This document shows positions 8,089 to 16,353 of a stretch of 64,000 nucleotides of DNA, piece by piece. Each line of letters opens with the position of its first letter. Position 1 is the first letter of the stretch. Under the pieces are notes generated by a model. It was given only the letters and a program-made list of their open reading frames with translations, was not told the origin of the DNA and did not search any database. Where the stretch lies: the NCBI RefSeq assembly GCF_013284055.1, contig NZ_CP054143.1, positions 1,550,001 through 1,614,000 on the forward strand, in the 5' to 3' direction. The position numbers were made by a program, and so were the translations under genes. This DNA is from Deefgea piscis. Its GTDB lineage: Bacteria > Pseudomonadota > Gammaproteobacteria > Burkholderiales > Chitinibacteraceae.

Positions 8089-8961
8089 TCAGTTCGCTTG
8101 GCTATTTGATTGCACAATCTTGTAAGTGGCACAAAAATCTTCACCACCCAGTCCGGTGGCTAAACCTTGTTGATAGACTTGGTTGACCAGCTCAACACCA
8201 GGAAGGCGGAGGTTTTTTTCTTGCATCATGCCCAGCATGATGTTGACGTCTTTTGCCATGTTTTGCAGTGAGAATGCCGCGTTGTAATTCTCTTCAGTGA
8301 GGCTTTTAATTTTGCTGCTGAGATAAAAATTCCCGCCGCCGCCAAACGAGATGGCTTCATTAAATTGTGGTTTGGCAATGCCATAGGCTGCTGCAGATGC
8401 CAACATTTCGTTGACACTGTTTTGAATGCCGGCAACTAAAACGTTGTGCAGCATCTTCATGACCAAGCCTGAGCCATTGTCACCAAGGTGGATTTGATTG
8501 CAGCCCATCATGGCCAGCACGGAACGAACTTGCTCATGCGCAGCGCTGTCACCACCAACATAAATGCCGAGTTCAGCATTGATCGCAGCTGGTACTGATT
8601 TCACGACGGGTGCATCAAGCATGCTGGCACCCGTGGCTTGAACTTGTTTGGCCAAGCGCTGAGAAACGGCAGGATCAATCGTTGACATGTCGATCGTGAT
8701 TTGCCCTTGATGCAAATGTGGCAATAACTCTAGGTAGACCGCTTCTACATGCTCAGACTTTGGCACCATGGTGATAATGACATCGGCGTCTTTGGCGATT
8801 TGTGCGATTGAATGCGCGGCAGTTGCGCCGCTGGCGACCAGCTTGGCCACGGCCTCGGCATTGATGTCATACACCAGTACGTCGCCATTAAATTTGTCGA
8901 TAATGTTTTTTGACATTGCCGAGCCCATAAGACCAAGACCGATAAAACCGATAGTTTTCAT
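8089..8961 (-). CDS. beta-hydroxyacid dehydrogenase family aldehyde reductase (GarR/YihU-like)
   Basis: A 290-residue two-domain NAD(P)-dependent enzyme. GLGLMG at 8-13 is the dinucleotide fold; K169 and N173 (KMLHN) match the catalytic lysine and asparagine of the family. The substrate motif that is usually DAPVSGG reads DAPVVKS at 116-122, putting a lysine where most members have glycine. E. coli YihU, the 3-sulfolactaldehyde reductase, likewise replaces this motif with basic and polar residues. In the operon it would reduce the aldehyde released by the HpcH/HpaI aldolase (tartronate semialdehyde, glycolaldehyde, lactaldehyde or sulfolactaldehyde). The substrate is not settled by sequence. 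Confidence 0.88.
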   Translation of the reverse strand: MKTIGFIGLGLMGSAMSKNIIDKFNGDVLVYDINAEAVAKLVASGATAAHSIAQIAKDADVIITMVPKSEHVEAVYLELLPHLHQGQITIDMSTIDPAVSQRLAKQVQATGASMLDAPVVKSVPAAINAELGIYVGGDSAAHEQVRSVLAMMGCNQIHLGDNGSGLVMKMLHNVLVAGIQNSVNEMLASAAAYGIAKPQFNEAISFGGGGNFYLSSKIKSLTEENYNAAFSLQNMAKDVNIMLGMMQEKNLRLPGVELVNQVYQQGLATGLGGEDFCATYKIVQSNSQAN

Positions 8962-8963
8962 GA

Positions 8964-9839
8964 TTAATTCTCTTTAAAAGTAGGTTTAACTAAGCCTGCA
9001 ACGTCAGTTCGCAGGTAAAACAAAGCGCCAGAAAGTGGACGTTCTGCTCGTTCTTCTTCACTCATGTTTTCGCGAGTGGTGGTGATAAACAGCGTTTTCA
9101 TATCCGCGCCGCCAAAACACGGCATCGTTGGGCAGCGAACAGGGAGAGGGTATTCAGCTAGCACCTCGCCGGTCGGCGACAGGCGTGCAATGCGGTGGCC
9201 ATCAAACAGCGCGGTCCAGTAGCAGCCTTCGACATCCATCGCCGCGCCATCGGGGCGACCATGGCCAGTGGGGAATATTTTTAGCGTTTCTCTGAGACCC
9301 AATTGGCCACTTTGAGGCGTTCTAGGGGTGCGATATAAACGGTGGTTGGGGGTGTCGGTGGTATACATCCATTGCCCATCTGGACTAAATGCCAAACCGT
9401 TGGCTCCGAGGATGTCGCATTGCATGACCTGTGTTTTTAAATCGGCATCAACTTGACACAGTAAGGCGCCGTTGTAGTCGCGCGGCGACCAATACGTTCC
9501 GGCATAAAAACGCCCTTCCGGATCAACGCCGCCATCATTGAAGCGGGCTAGCGCTGGGTTGTTTGGGTTGTCACACACCTTTTTCTCGATCTGCCCATCT
9601 GCAGTTGCCAGATAAACACCGCTGCGCATGGCTAAAATAAAGCCGCCTTGTTCACGTAGGGCAAAGCAACCGACTTCTTCTGGCATCGCTAACACCCGAT
9701 GGGTTTTCGTTTCAATCTGCAAACAATGCAGTTCTTTTTGCAAGATATCGGTCCAGTAGAGACTCGTCGTTTTGCTGCACCAGACGGGGCTCTCAGGAAG
9801 CTCACCGATATAGTCAAATAACACTTCAACTTTATGCAT
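8964..9839 (-). CDS. SMP-30/gluconolactonase family lactonase
   Basis: A ~291-residue six-bladed beta-propeller of the SMP-30/regucalcin/gluconolactonase family. Typical blocks are GELPESPVWC near the start (metal-binding Glu), ARFNDGGVDPEGRFYAGT in the centre, and GANGLAFSPDGQWMYTTDT (~135-153). These proteins bind one divalent metal and hydrolyse aldonolactones. The ATG at 9839 is used, with GAGGA about ten bases upstream; it overlaps the epimerase stop by eight bases. It would open the lactone made by the SDR dehydrogenase to give the aldonate for the dehydratase. Confidence 0.9.
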   Translation of the reverse strand: MHKVEVLFDYIGELPESPVWCSKTTSLYWTDILQKELHCLQIETKTHRVLAMPEEVGCFALREQGGFILAMRSGVYLATADGQIEKKVCDNPNNPALARFNDGGVDPEGRFYAGTYWSPRDYNGALLCQVDADLKTQVMQCDILGANGLAFSPDGQWMYTTDTPNHRLYRTPRTPQSGQLGLRETLKIFPTGHGRPDGAAMDVEGCYWTALFDGHRIARLSPTGEVLAEYPLPVRCPTMPCFGGADMKTLFITTTRENMSEEERAERPLSGALFYLRTDVAGLVKPTFKEN

Positions 9840-10716
9840 CACCAACAATCCTCATGGTCATTGAAATTGAGTGCGTTTCACCGCTTGCTAAGAGATACAT
9901 TGCGGCGCCATGATCTTGATTGATGGCGTTATTGCTATGGCTCACAGGTTCAAAAGCGAGGAAGTTTTTCTCTGTCGAAGGTACAAAAACGATGGCATTG
10001 CCGGCGTCGGGTGAAGTGATTTCGACGTGTAGTTTTTGTGTTGGCCAGTGAATTTGAGCTGAGCCATCCCAGCCGAGAAAACAATTGTCGATTGAATTGG
10101 GCTCAACCGGACGTACTTGTCTGAAATCCCACTGGGGCGGAATCGCTGTTCGTGCCGAAGGCAGCATATTGCTGTCGTTGATTAAGACGTTTTGCGCACA
10201 AAATTGCAGTTGCGCTTGATCGGCATTGGCAAAATACGGGTGAAAGCCAAGTCCAACAGGCACAGCATGTGCGGCGTCATTGAGATAACTCAATTCAATT
10301 TTCAGACTGTTTTCTGTCAGTGAAAACACTTGTTTTGCACGATATGGCCAAGGCCAATGGGCTGTTTGTTCGCCTTGCGCATCGTGGTTTAACTGCAAAA
10401 CGATTTGCTGCGTCGAAGTTTCAGCAACGTGCCAAATTGACTGCCAGCCATTGCCATGAATGGAATGCGGATGATCGCCAAAGTTTTTTGCCAGCGTGTA
10501 GTGCTGACCTGCAAATGAGAACTGTCCGTTTTCAATCCTATTTGAATAGGGTATTAGCGGGAAAGAACCACATTGATTCGCTTGTGAAGCCATACCGTAT
10601 GGCATTGGTCGCAAGATATCAAAACCCTGGTATTTCAAAGCGGCAATTGCCCCCCCCAATTGGGGGACTAGTATCAATTGCAAATCACCGCATTGTTTGC
10701 TTATTAGCGTCAGCAT
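9832..10716 (-). CDS. aldose 1-epimerase (mutarotase) family protein
   Basis: A 294-residue galactose-mutarotase-like beta-sandwich protein. IPYSNRIENGQF (~55-66), HSIHGNGW (~83-90), VGLGFHPYF (~174-182) and NFLAFEPVSH contain the substrate arginine, the two catalytic histidines and the catalytic glutamate of the family. It interconverts anomers of a free sugar and so feeds the anomer-specific dehydrogenase. Its start overlaps the aldolase stop (TGATG) and its end overlaps the lactonase start, so it is embedded in the operon. Similar mutarotases accompany both pentose-oxidation and sulfoquinovose clusters. Confidence 0.9.
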   Translation of the reverse strand: MLTLISKQCGDLQLILVPQLGGAIAALKYQGFDILRPMPYGMASQANQCGSFPLIPYSNRIENGQFSFAGQHYTLAKNFGDHPHSIHGNGWQSIWHVAETSTQQIVLQLNHDAQGEQTAHWPWPYRAKQVFSLTENSLKIELSYLNDAAHAVPVGLGFHPYFANADQAQLQFCAQNVLINDSNMLPSARTAIPPQWDFRQVRPVEPNSIDNCFLGWDGSAQIHWPTQKLHVEITSPDAGNAIVFVPSTEKNFLAFEPVSHSNNAINQDHGAAMYLLASGETHSISMTMRIVGDA

Positions 10717-11507
10717 CAGTACACCTCACCGCCACTGACTGTGATGTTTTCGCCACGAATTGCTGCCAGTTGTTCTTTGGCTCTGGCCATCAACATGCTC
10801 ATATCAGAACCGAGCGCGACAAAACTAAAGCCCCATTGCTGATATTTATTCACCAAATCAGGATTGCCACCCACAATGCCGCAAGGTATGCCCAGCGCTT
10901 GGCATTGCGCTAAGCCTTGTTTGATTTTGGCTTGAACTTCGGGGTGGGATGGATTGCCAATGTGGCCCATTGCGGCAGACAAATCACCAGGACCGATAAA
11001 TAATCCAGAAATACCTTCGACGGCGGCAATCGCCTCGATTTGATCAATGGCTTCTGGGGTTTCGAGCTGCAAAATTAAGCACAGATCTTCTCGTGCGGCG
11101 CGAATAAAATCAGTGTGGTGTCCGTATTGGCTTGCACGATGGACCGCGGCAAACCCGCGCTTACCCAACGGAGGGTAGTAGGCGGCTTCAACAGCTTTTT
11201 GCGCTTGGTCTGCGTTCTCAATAAATGGCACCATGACACTTGTTGCGCCGCCGTCGAGCGCTCGCTTGATGAGTACGGTGTCATTCCAAGCTAGGCGATA
11301 TAACGGCGTAACAGAACGGCCTACAGAACGAATCGCCCGATCAATCCGAATCGCATCCAGCGTGTCGACTGCAACATGCTCTTGATCGAGAACTAAAAAA
11401 TCAAAACCAACGCCAGCCATGGCTTCGGCAACGGTTTCGCTGCCCGTCATCATCCATGTACCTAATTGAGTTTTTCCGCTTTGAATGGCTGTTTTAAAGT
11501 GATTCAT
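10716..11507 (-). CDS. HpcH/HpaI family pyruvate aldolase
   Basis: A 263-residue class II (metal-dependent) aldolase. H44 (in DQEHVAVD), R71, E149 (LQLETPEA) and D175 (FIGPGDLSAAMG) line up with the catalytic His, Arg and the two metal ligands of HpaI. It should split a 2-keto-3-deoxy acid into pyruvate and an aldehyde. The start at 11507 is chosen because it has AAGGA at good spacing and lies ten bases after the dehydratase stop; a longer frame to 11582 overlaps that gene. It acts directly after the IlvD/Edd dehydratase in the proposed pathway. Confidence 0.92.
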   Translation of the reverse strand: MNHFKTAIQSGKTQLGTWMMTGSETVAEAMAGVGFDFLVLDQEHVAVDTLDAIRIDRAIRSVGRSVTPLYRLAWNDTVLIKRALDGGATSVMVPFIENADQAQKAVEAAYYPPLGKRGFAAVHRASQYGHHTDFIRAAREDLCLILQLETPEAIDQIEAIAAVEGISGLFIGPGDLSAAMGHIGNPSHPEVQAKIKQGLAQCQALGIPCGIVGGNPDLVNKYQQWGFSFVALGSDMSMLMARAKEQLAAIRGENITVSGGEVY

Positions 11508-11517
11508 TATGATGTCC

Positions 11518-13269
11518 TTAACAGATTGCCGGTTCAGGCACGTCGCTGCCTGCTTGGAGAAAGTCAAAATCGCAGCCTTCATCAGCTTGAGTTACGTGCT
11601 GTTGATACAGTGCGGCAAATGAACGCTGATAAACGCGATGGCTAGGTTGTAGTGCGGCTCGGCGCGTAGCGAGCTCCTCGTCAGACACCAACATATTGAG
11701 CGTGCCTGCGGCGATATCGAGCTCGATCATGTCGCCGGTTTTGACTAGCGCAAGTGGGCCGCCGACTGCCGCTTCTGGAGCAACGTGCAAAACGCAGGCC
11801 CCGTAATGAGTTCCTGACATTCGAGCGTCAGAAATTCGTACCATGTCGGTCACGCCTTCTTTGAGCAACTTTTTCGGGATGGGCAAATTGCCCCATTCAG
11901 GCATGCCCGGTGCGCCAACCGGCCCGGCGTTACGCAGGACAATGACCGAGTCTTTATGAATATCGAGTGCAGGATCATCGATCTGTTCAGATAGCGCTTG
12001 GGCCGAATCAAAAACCACCGCAGGGCCGCAATGTCGATGTAGTTCAGGTTTGGCTGCTGATGATTTCATCACTGCGCCATTCGGACATAAATTGCCGCGC
12101 AACACGGCTAAAGCACATCCTTGCTCGAGTGCAATAACGGGGTTGTCCATATTTCGAATCACGTTGTCGTCGTAGCAATCGGCATGCTTAATCCAGTGAG
12201 CAACCATTTGATTGGTGACGCCAATGCTTTGCGTGTGAAGGAAGGGCTCGACTTTTTTGAGTAGTGCCATCAAGCCGCCGGCAAAGAAAAACTCGTCCAT
12301 CAGTTGATCGCCAGATGGGAATAAATTGGCGAGTACTGGCACTTGGCGGGCGATTTCAGCCATGTCATCCAGCGTAATTTTGATGTTGGCGCGATTGGCC
12401 ATTGCGATTAAATGGATGGCGGCATTGGTTGATCCACCGAGCGCCATATACGCCACAATGCCATTGAGGAAGTTTTCGCGTTTTAGCCATTTTGACGGTT
12501 TGTGGTCATACCAAACCATGTCGACAATGGTTTTACCGCATTGCGCGGCCATTTGCGTATGGCGAGAATCTGCAGCAGGGATTGAGCTGGCACCCGGTAA
12601 TGTAAAGCCAATGGCATCGGCGATTGAAGTCATGGTCGACGCCGTTCCCATCGTATTGCAAGTCCCAATTGAGCGCGTCATTGCGCCTTCTAGTTCAACC
12701 CAGTCATGCTCTTTAATGGTGCCAACGCGAACTAAATCCCAGTATTTTTTGGTATGGGTGCCCGCGCCGGTAACTTGACCGCGCCATTTGCCAGTTGACA
12801 TCGGGCCCGCCGGACAAAAAATCATTGGGATGTCCATGCTCAATGCACCCATCAATAGCGCTGGGGTCGACTTGTCACACCCGCCTAAAAGCACTGCGCC
12901 ATCGATTGGGTGTTGGCGTAGCAACTCTTCGGCTTCCATCGCTAAAAAATTGCGGTAAAGCATCGTCGTTGGCTTCACCATGACTTCACCAACCGATAGC
13001 GCTGGTAGCTCGACTGGATAACCACCAGCTGCCCATACCGCCCGCTTTACGGCTTCTGCTCGATCGCGTAAATGAATATGGCAGGCACTCATTTCGCTCC
13101 AAGTATTGATGATGCCAATAACAGGTTTGCCCATGAATTCTTCACGGTTTAAGCCCATTTGCTGAGTGCGTTGGCGATGGGCAAAAGCCCGAATGGTATC
13201 TGGGGCATACCAGCGCTGACTTCGTAGCGCTGTTACATCAAGCCGATTTAAGTTTTCTTTGTTAAACAT
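11518..13269 (-). CDS. IlvD/Edd family sugar-acid dehydratase
   Basis: A 583-residue dehydratase. Cysteines C63 (MSACHIHLRD), C131 (LGGCDKSTPA) and C204 (IGTCNTMGT) are the Fe-S ligands of the family, and length and motifs match the arabonate/xylonate branch more closely than the branched-chain enzyme IlvD. It would convert an aldonate into a 2-keto-3-deoxy acid. First gene of an eight-gene minus-strand operon, preceded by a 20-bp palindromic operator at 13318-13337 and a divergent LacI regulator. The sugar is not defined by sequence: L-arabonate, D-xylonate, L-fuconate, galactonate and sulfogluconate dehydratases all belong here. Confidence 0.9.
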   Translation of the reverse strand: MFNKENLNRLDVTALRSQRWYAPDTIRAFAHRQRTQQMGLNREEFMGKPVIGIINTWSEMSACHIHLRDRAEAVKRAVWAAGGYPVELPALSVGEVMVKPTTMLYRNFLAMEAEELLRQHPIDGAVLLGGCDKSTPALLMGALSMDIPMIFCPAGPMSTGKWRGQVTGAGTHTKKYWDLVRVGTIKEHDWVELEGAMTRSIGTCNTMGTASTMTSIADAIGFTLPGASSIPAADSRHTQMAAQCGKTIVDMVWYDHKPSKWLKRENFLNGIVAYMALGGSTNAAIHLIAMANRANIKITLDDMAEIARQVPVLANLFPSGDQLMDEFFFAGGLMALLKKVEPFLHTQSIGVTNQMVAHWIKHADCYDDNVIRNMDNPVIALEQGCALAVLRGNLCPNGAVMKSSAAKPELHRHCGPAVVFDSAQALSEQIDDPALDIHKDSVIVLRNAGPVGAPGMPEWGNLPIPKKLLKEGVTDMVRISDARMSGTHYGACVLHVAPEAAVGGPLALVKTGDMIELDIAAGTLNMLVSDEELATRRAALQPSHRVYQRSFAALYQQHVTQADEGCDFDFLQAGSDVPEPAIC

Positions 13270-13317
13270 GGATTCCAGCCTGTGGTTTCAAATGTGTAGT
13301 TGATGGCAATTACTCTA

Positions 13318-13337
13318 CAATCGTAGCGCTACGATTG
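13318..13337. promoter_or_regulatory. 20-bp perfect palindrome, likely LacI-family operator O1
   Basis: CAATCGTAGCGCTACGATTG is a perfect 20-bp palindrome with the central CG-containing AGCGCT core expected for a LacI/GntR-type operator. It lies 48 bases upstream of the dehydratase ATG in the 328-base divergent region and should control the sugar-acid operon. It shares its AGCGCT core with a second palindrome at 13420-13433. Confidence 0.75.
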
Positions 13338-13419
13338 AAACAGTATTTTTAACACTACATTTTTGTGCGCAGTGGATTTTTGTGGTGTATATGAACGGTT
13401 TTTATTGTTGTGTAGGCTG

Positions 13420-13447
13420 TTGCAGCGCTGCAATTTTTTGCTAAAAT
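13420..13447 (+). promoter_or_regulatory. putative lacI promoter with overlapping operator O2
   Basis: TTGCAG (13420-13425), a 16-base spacer and TAAAAT (13442-13447) form a plausible sigma-70 promoter for the regulator gene. The -35 lies inside a perfect 14-bp palindrome TTGCAGCGCTGCAA (13420-13433), which shares AGCGCT with O1. This predicts autoregulation and perhaps looping between the two sites ~100 bases apart. Confidence 0.55.
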
Positions 13448-13597
13448 GGGTTAATGTTACATTGAGTTGAGTATTGTTTAATTTCTTGCTGACGTAGATT
13501 TTTTATGGCTTGATTTGTTTGAGTCATCTTATTGAAAGAAGGTGAATTCTCAAGAGTGTGATTTGTATCTTTAATGACTCACTAGGAAATGTTGCTT

Positions 13598-14626
13598 ATG
13601 CGCTCACGTTTTAAACCGGCAGTAAAGCTCGATGATGTGGCGGCACATTCTGGCGTTTCACCGTCAACCGTATCGTTATATATGCGACATCCAGATAAGG
13701 TTTCGGCGAAATCGGCAGAGAAAATCAGCCGCGCAATTGAAGAATTGGGCTATGTGCGAAATAAAATTGCCAGCCAATTTACTGGCGGCGCTCGCTTGTC
13801 GATGGCCGTTATTGTGCCGTCGGTGGCGAATATTATTTTTGGTGAGGCAGTTCAGTTAATTGAAAAAATTGTTAGCGAAGAAGGTTTTCAGTTATTGATT
13901 GCTTCGCATAACCACAGTCTTGAAAAAGAAGAAGCACAGGTTCGGTCGTTTTTGGAATGGTCGCCCGCAGCGATTGCTTTGGCTGGTCCAGAGCATACGG
14001 ATGCAACCATAAAGATGCTGCAGCAAAGTGGTGTACCTGTCGTGCAGATGTGGCAGGTGGAGGGGCAACGATTCCCGGCTCAAGTGGGGGTTGATCATTT
14101 CTCGATTGGCTATCATGCCACACGCTATTTATATGAAACGGGCTGTCAGAAAGTGGCGTTTTTTACGACGCGATTTGAAGAAGATGTACGAGCAGGGAAG
14201 CGCTACACCGGCTATCTAAAGGCAGTAGCCGAACAAGATCAGTTGCCGATCGTGGTTAATGTTCCGCAGTCGGACAATATATATACGGCAACACGTCCTT
14301 TGCTGTTGAAGACCATGATTAAAGAACGTGGGCTTGATGGCATTGTTGCGTCCAATGATGGAATTGGAGCCGCGCTATTAATTGAAGCTGCAGACAAGGG
14401 AATCGCAGTGCCAGATAAGCTTAGTGTGCTCGGGTTTGGTGATTTTCCGATTAGCGCGCATCTTGCACCTGCCAGTCTAAGTACGATCAATATCAACGCG
14501 CCTTGCATCGCAGAAACTACTGGAAAAATGATGCTGAGAATGAATCGTGATATTGATTATCAAGGGGATATTGTCGATGTTGGTTATGAAATAATTCCTC
14601 GTGGTAGTACACGCTTGGTGATTTAG
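13598..14626 (+). CDS. LacI family transcriptional regulator
   Basis: A ~342-residue repressor. The N-terminal helix-turn-helix is KLDDVAAHSGVSPSTVSLYM, followed by the hinge region and a periplasmic-binding-protein-like sensor domain ending in GFGDFPISAHLAPASLSTIN. The overall type resembles GntR (gluconate) within the family. The ATG at 13598 is chosen because AGGA lies ten bases before it; an ATG at 13589 is too close to that site. Divergent from the dehydratase operon with two AGCGCT-core palindromes between, so it almost certainly represses that operon until a sugar or sugar acid binds. Confidence 0.92.
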   Translation: MRSRFKPAVKLDDVAAHSGVSPSTVSLYMRHPDKVSAKSAEKISRAIEELGYVRNKIASQFTGGARLSMAVIVPSVANIIFGEAVQLIEKIVSEEGFQLLIASHNHSLEKEEAQVRSFLEWSPAAIALAGPEHTDATIKMLQQSGVPVVQMWQVEGQRFPAQVGVDHFSIGYHATRYLYETGCQKVAFFTTRFEEDVRAGKRYTGYLKAVAEQDQLPIVVNVPQSDNIYTATRPLLLKTMIKERGLDGIVASNDGIGAALLIEAADKGIAVPDKLSVLGFGDFPISAHLAPASLSTININAPCIAETTGKMMLRMNRDIDYQGDIVDVGYEIIPRGSTRLVI

Positions 14627-14646
14627 TTTTTCTGTATTGACGCCTC

Positions 14647-15423
14647 TTAAGGCTGCCAATCTTGGTAGGGTTTATGGACTTTGGCGTAGGCTTTTTCAAG
14701 CTCACCGCTTTCGCGGGCAGCTTTGATGGCTTTGCTGATGGCGTCATTCACGAAATCGCCGCGTTCATTGCAAGAAAAAAACAAGACATCGGGGTAGTCG
14801 TCAAAGTGCGCGCGGTGGATTTGGTGTAGTTTTAATTTTTTGATCAGATAGTCGCTTTCTTCTTGTGCCCACAGCACGCCAGCAATTCGGCCCGCATTGA
14901 GCTTTTTGAGTGACTGCTCAAGATTGATGACGCTGCGAGTTGGAAAGCCCCAATCAGCCGGTGGCGCTTCAATCAGCGTGCTGGTGTCTGGGCTGGCTTG
15001 AATGACTTGCTGTTTGGTGACAATTTGTTTTTTGTTGGTGTAAAGCACGAAGGTGACTTTACCGAGCATTTCTTTGGAATATTGATAGGGCGCTGCATTT
15101 TTTGCGCCATCTTTGATCTTCATCGTTGGAAAGCGAAAATCGGCATTTTTGTTATTAATGTCGAGATAAACTCGCTTGACTGGCTCAAGGCTAAATTTGA
15201 TCTTGCCAGCAGGATAAAACTGATTGATGACGGCGATGAGCTCAGGGAAAGGCCCGGTTTTACTGTTTTCTAAAATCCCCGGTAATTCAATTGCGACACC
15301 GTGAAAGTCGGGTGCATTAATTGGAAAGGTGTAATTGGTGGTCTTGATGCCATTGCAATCATCGGCGTGGCTGGTTGTGAGGTAACTCATGCCAAGTAGC
15401 AATGCCAGTAATATTTTGCGCAT
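14647..15423 (-). CDS. periplasmic substrate-binding protein (SBP_bac_3-like)
   Basis: A 258-residue protein with a clear Sec signal peptide (MRKILLALLLGMSYLTTSHA, cleavage after HA). The mature part resembles the amino-acid-type periplasmic binding proteins (two-lobe fold, NLEQSLKKLNAGRIAGVLWA near residue 167 and AISKAIKAARESGELEKAYA near the end). There are no transporter genes beside it, so it may be an orphan sensor or a remnant of a transport system. It converges with the lacI gene, 20 bases away, with no obvious terminator between. Confidence 0.8.
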   Translation of the reverse strand: MRKILLALLLGMSYLTTSHADDCNGIKTTNYTFPINAPDFHGVAIELPGILENSKTGPFPELIAVINQFYPAGKIKFSLEPVKRVYLDINNKNADFRFPTMKIKDGAKNAAPYQYSKEMLGKVTFVLYTNKKQIVTKQQVIQASPDTSTLIEAPPADWGFPTRSVINLEQSLKKLNAGRIAGVLWAQEESDYLIKKLKLHQIHRAHFDDYPDVLFFSCNERGDFVNDAISKAIKAARESGELEKAYAKVHKPYQDWQP

Positions 15424-15656
15424 GTTGACTTGTTTCCAAACAAATTGTCGTCATTAAGCATACAAAATTAGCAATGAAATAGACAGTTTTTGCTTGGCTT
15501 TCCATATGTTGGATTGCTTTACCGGGCGGCTGAAATTGATTTTCGATATAAAAAAACTAACGAGTCGATGTAAATATTTCATTTTAACTATCGATGCATT
15601 GTGGCTAGAATAGCTCCTGTCAATTACACACAACGCTGTTCACAAGGAGTTACACC

Positions 15657-16220
15657 ATGGCCATTATCAATACTGTTATCAAACCTTTCAAAGCAACTGC
15701 TTACCACGAAGGCAAATTTGTTCCTGTTAGCGATGAAGCGCTAAAAGGTAAGTGGTCAGTGGTTTTCTTTTACCCAGCTGACTTTACTTTTGTTTGCCCA
15801 ACTGAGTTAGGCGATTTGGCTGATGTATACCCAGAATTCCAAAAAATGGGTGTTGAAGTGTACTCAGTATCTACTGATACCCACTTCACTCACAAAGCTT
15901 GGCACGATGCGTCTGACACCATCAAAAAAATCAACTACCCAATGATCGGTGATCCAACAGGTACGATTACTCGTAACTTTGACGTGATGATCGAAGAAGA
16001 AGGCTTGGCATTGCGCGGTACTTTCGTGATCAACCCAGAAGGCGAGATCAAAGTGGCTGAAATTCATGACTTGGGTATCGGTCGTGATGCCAAAGAATTG
16101 CTCCGCAAAGTACAAGCAGCGCAATACGTTGCCAGCCATCCGGGTGAAGTTTGCCCAGCTAAATGGACACCAGGCGAAGACACTTTGAAGCCGTCTTTGG
16201 ATTTGGTTGGCAAGATCTAA
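15657..16220 (+). CDS. ahpC: alkyl hydroperoxide reductase AhpC (typical 2-Cys peroxiredoxin)
   Basis: A 187-residue peroxiredoxin. The peroxidatic cysteine is C47 in [10 protein letters not shown] and the resolving cysteine is C166 in [10 protein letters not shown]. It reduces H2O2, organic peroxides and peroxynitrite and is recycled by AhpF, encoded next. A strong AAGGAG site precedes the ATG. A possible -10 (TAGAAT, 15606-15611) lies about 45 bases upstream. OxyR control is common for the family, but I could not define an OxyR box by eye. Confidence 0.97.
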   Translation: MAIINTVIKPFKATAYHEGKFVPVSDEALKGKWSVVFFYPADFTFVCPTELGDLADVYPEFQKMGVEVYSVSTDTHFTHKAWHDASDTIKKINYPMIGDPTGTITRNFDVMIEEEGLALRGTFVINPEGEIKVAEIHDLGIGRDAKELLRKVQAAQYVASHPGEVCPAKWTPGEDTLKPSLDLVGKI

Positions 16221-16353
16221 GTCCTGCGCTGTAAACCCTCTGCTTTAGCGATCTAAGTATTTAGATCAGTCTGTTAATCCGTGCCGCCACTGGCGGCATG
16301 GATTTCAGTGATCAAGCTTCACTTGATCAGTGAAATTCAACCGGAGAATCCCC

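Noticed and set aside
15480-15656. OxyR site upstream of ahpC
   Set aside because: No stretch fits the four spaced ATAG-type half-sites well enough to claim it.
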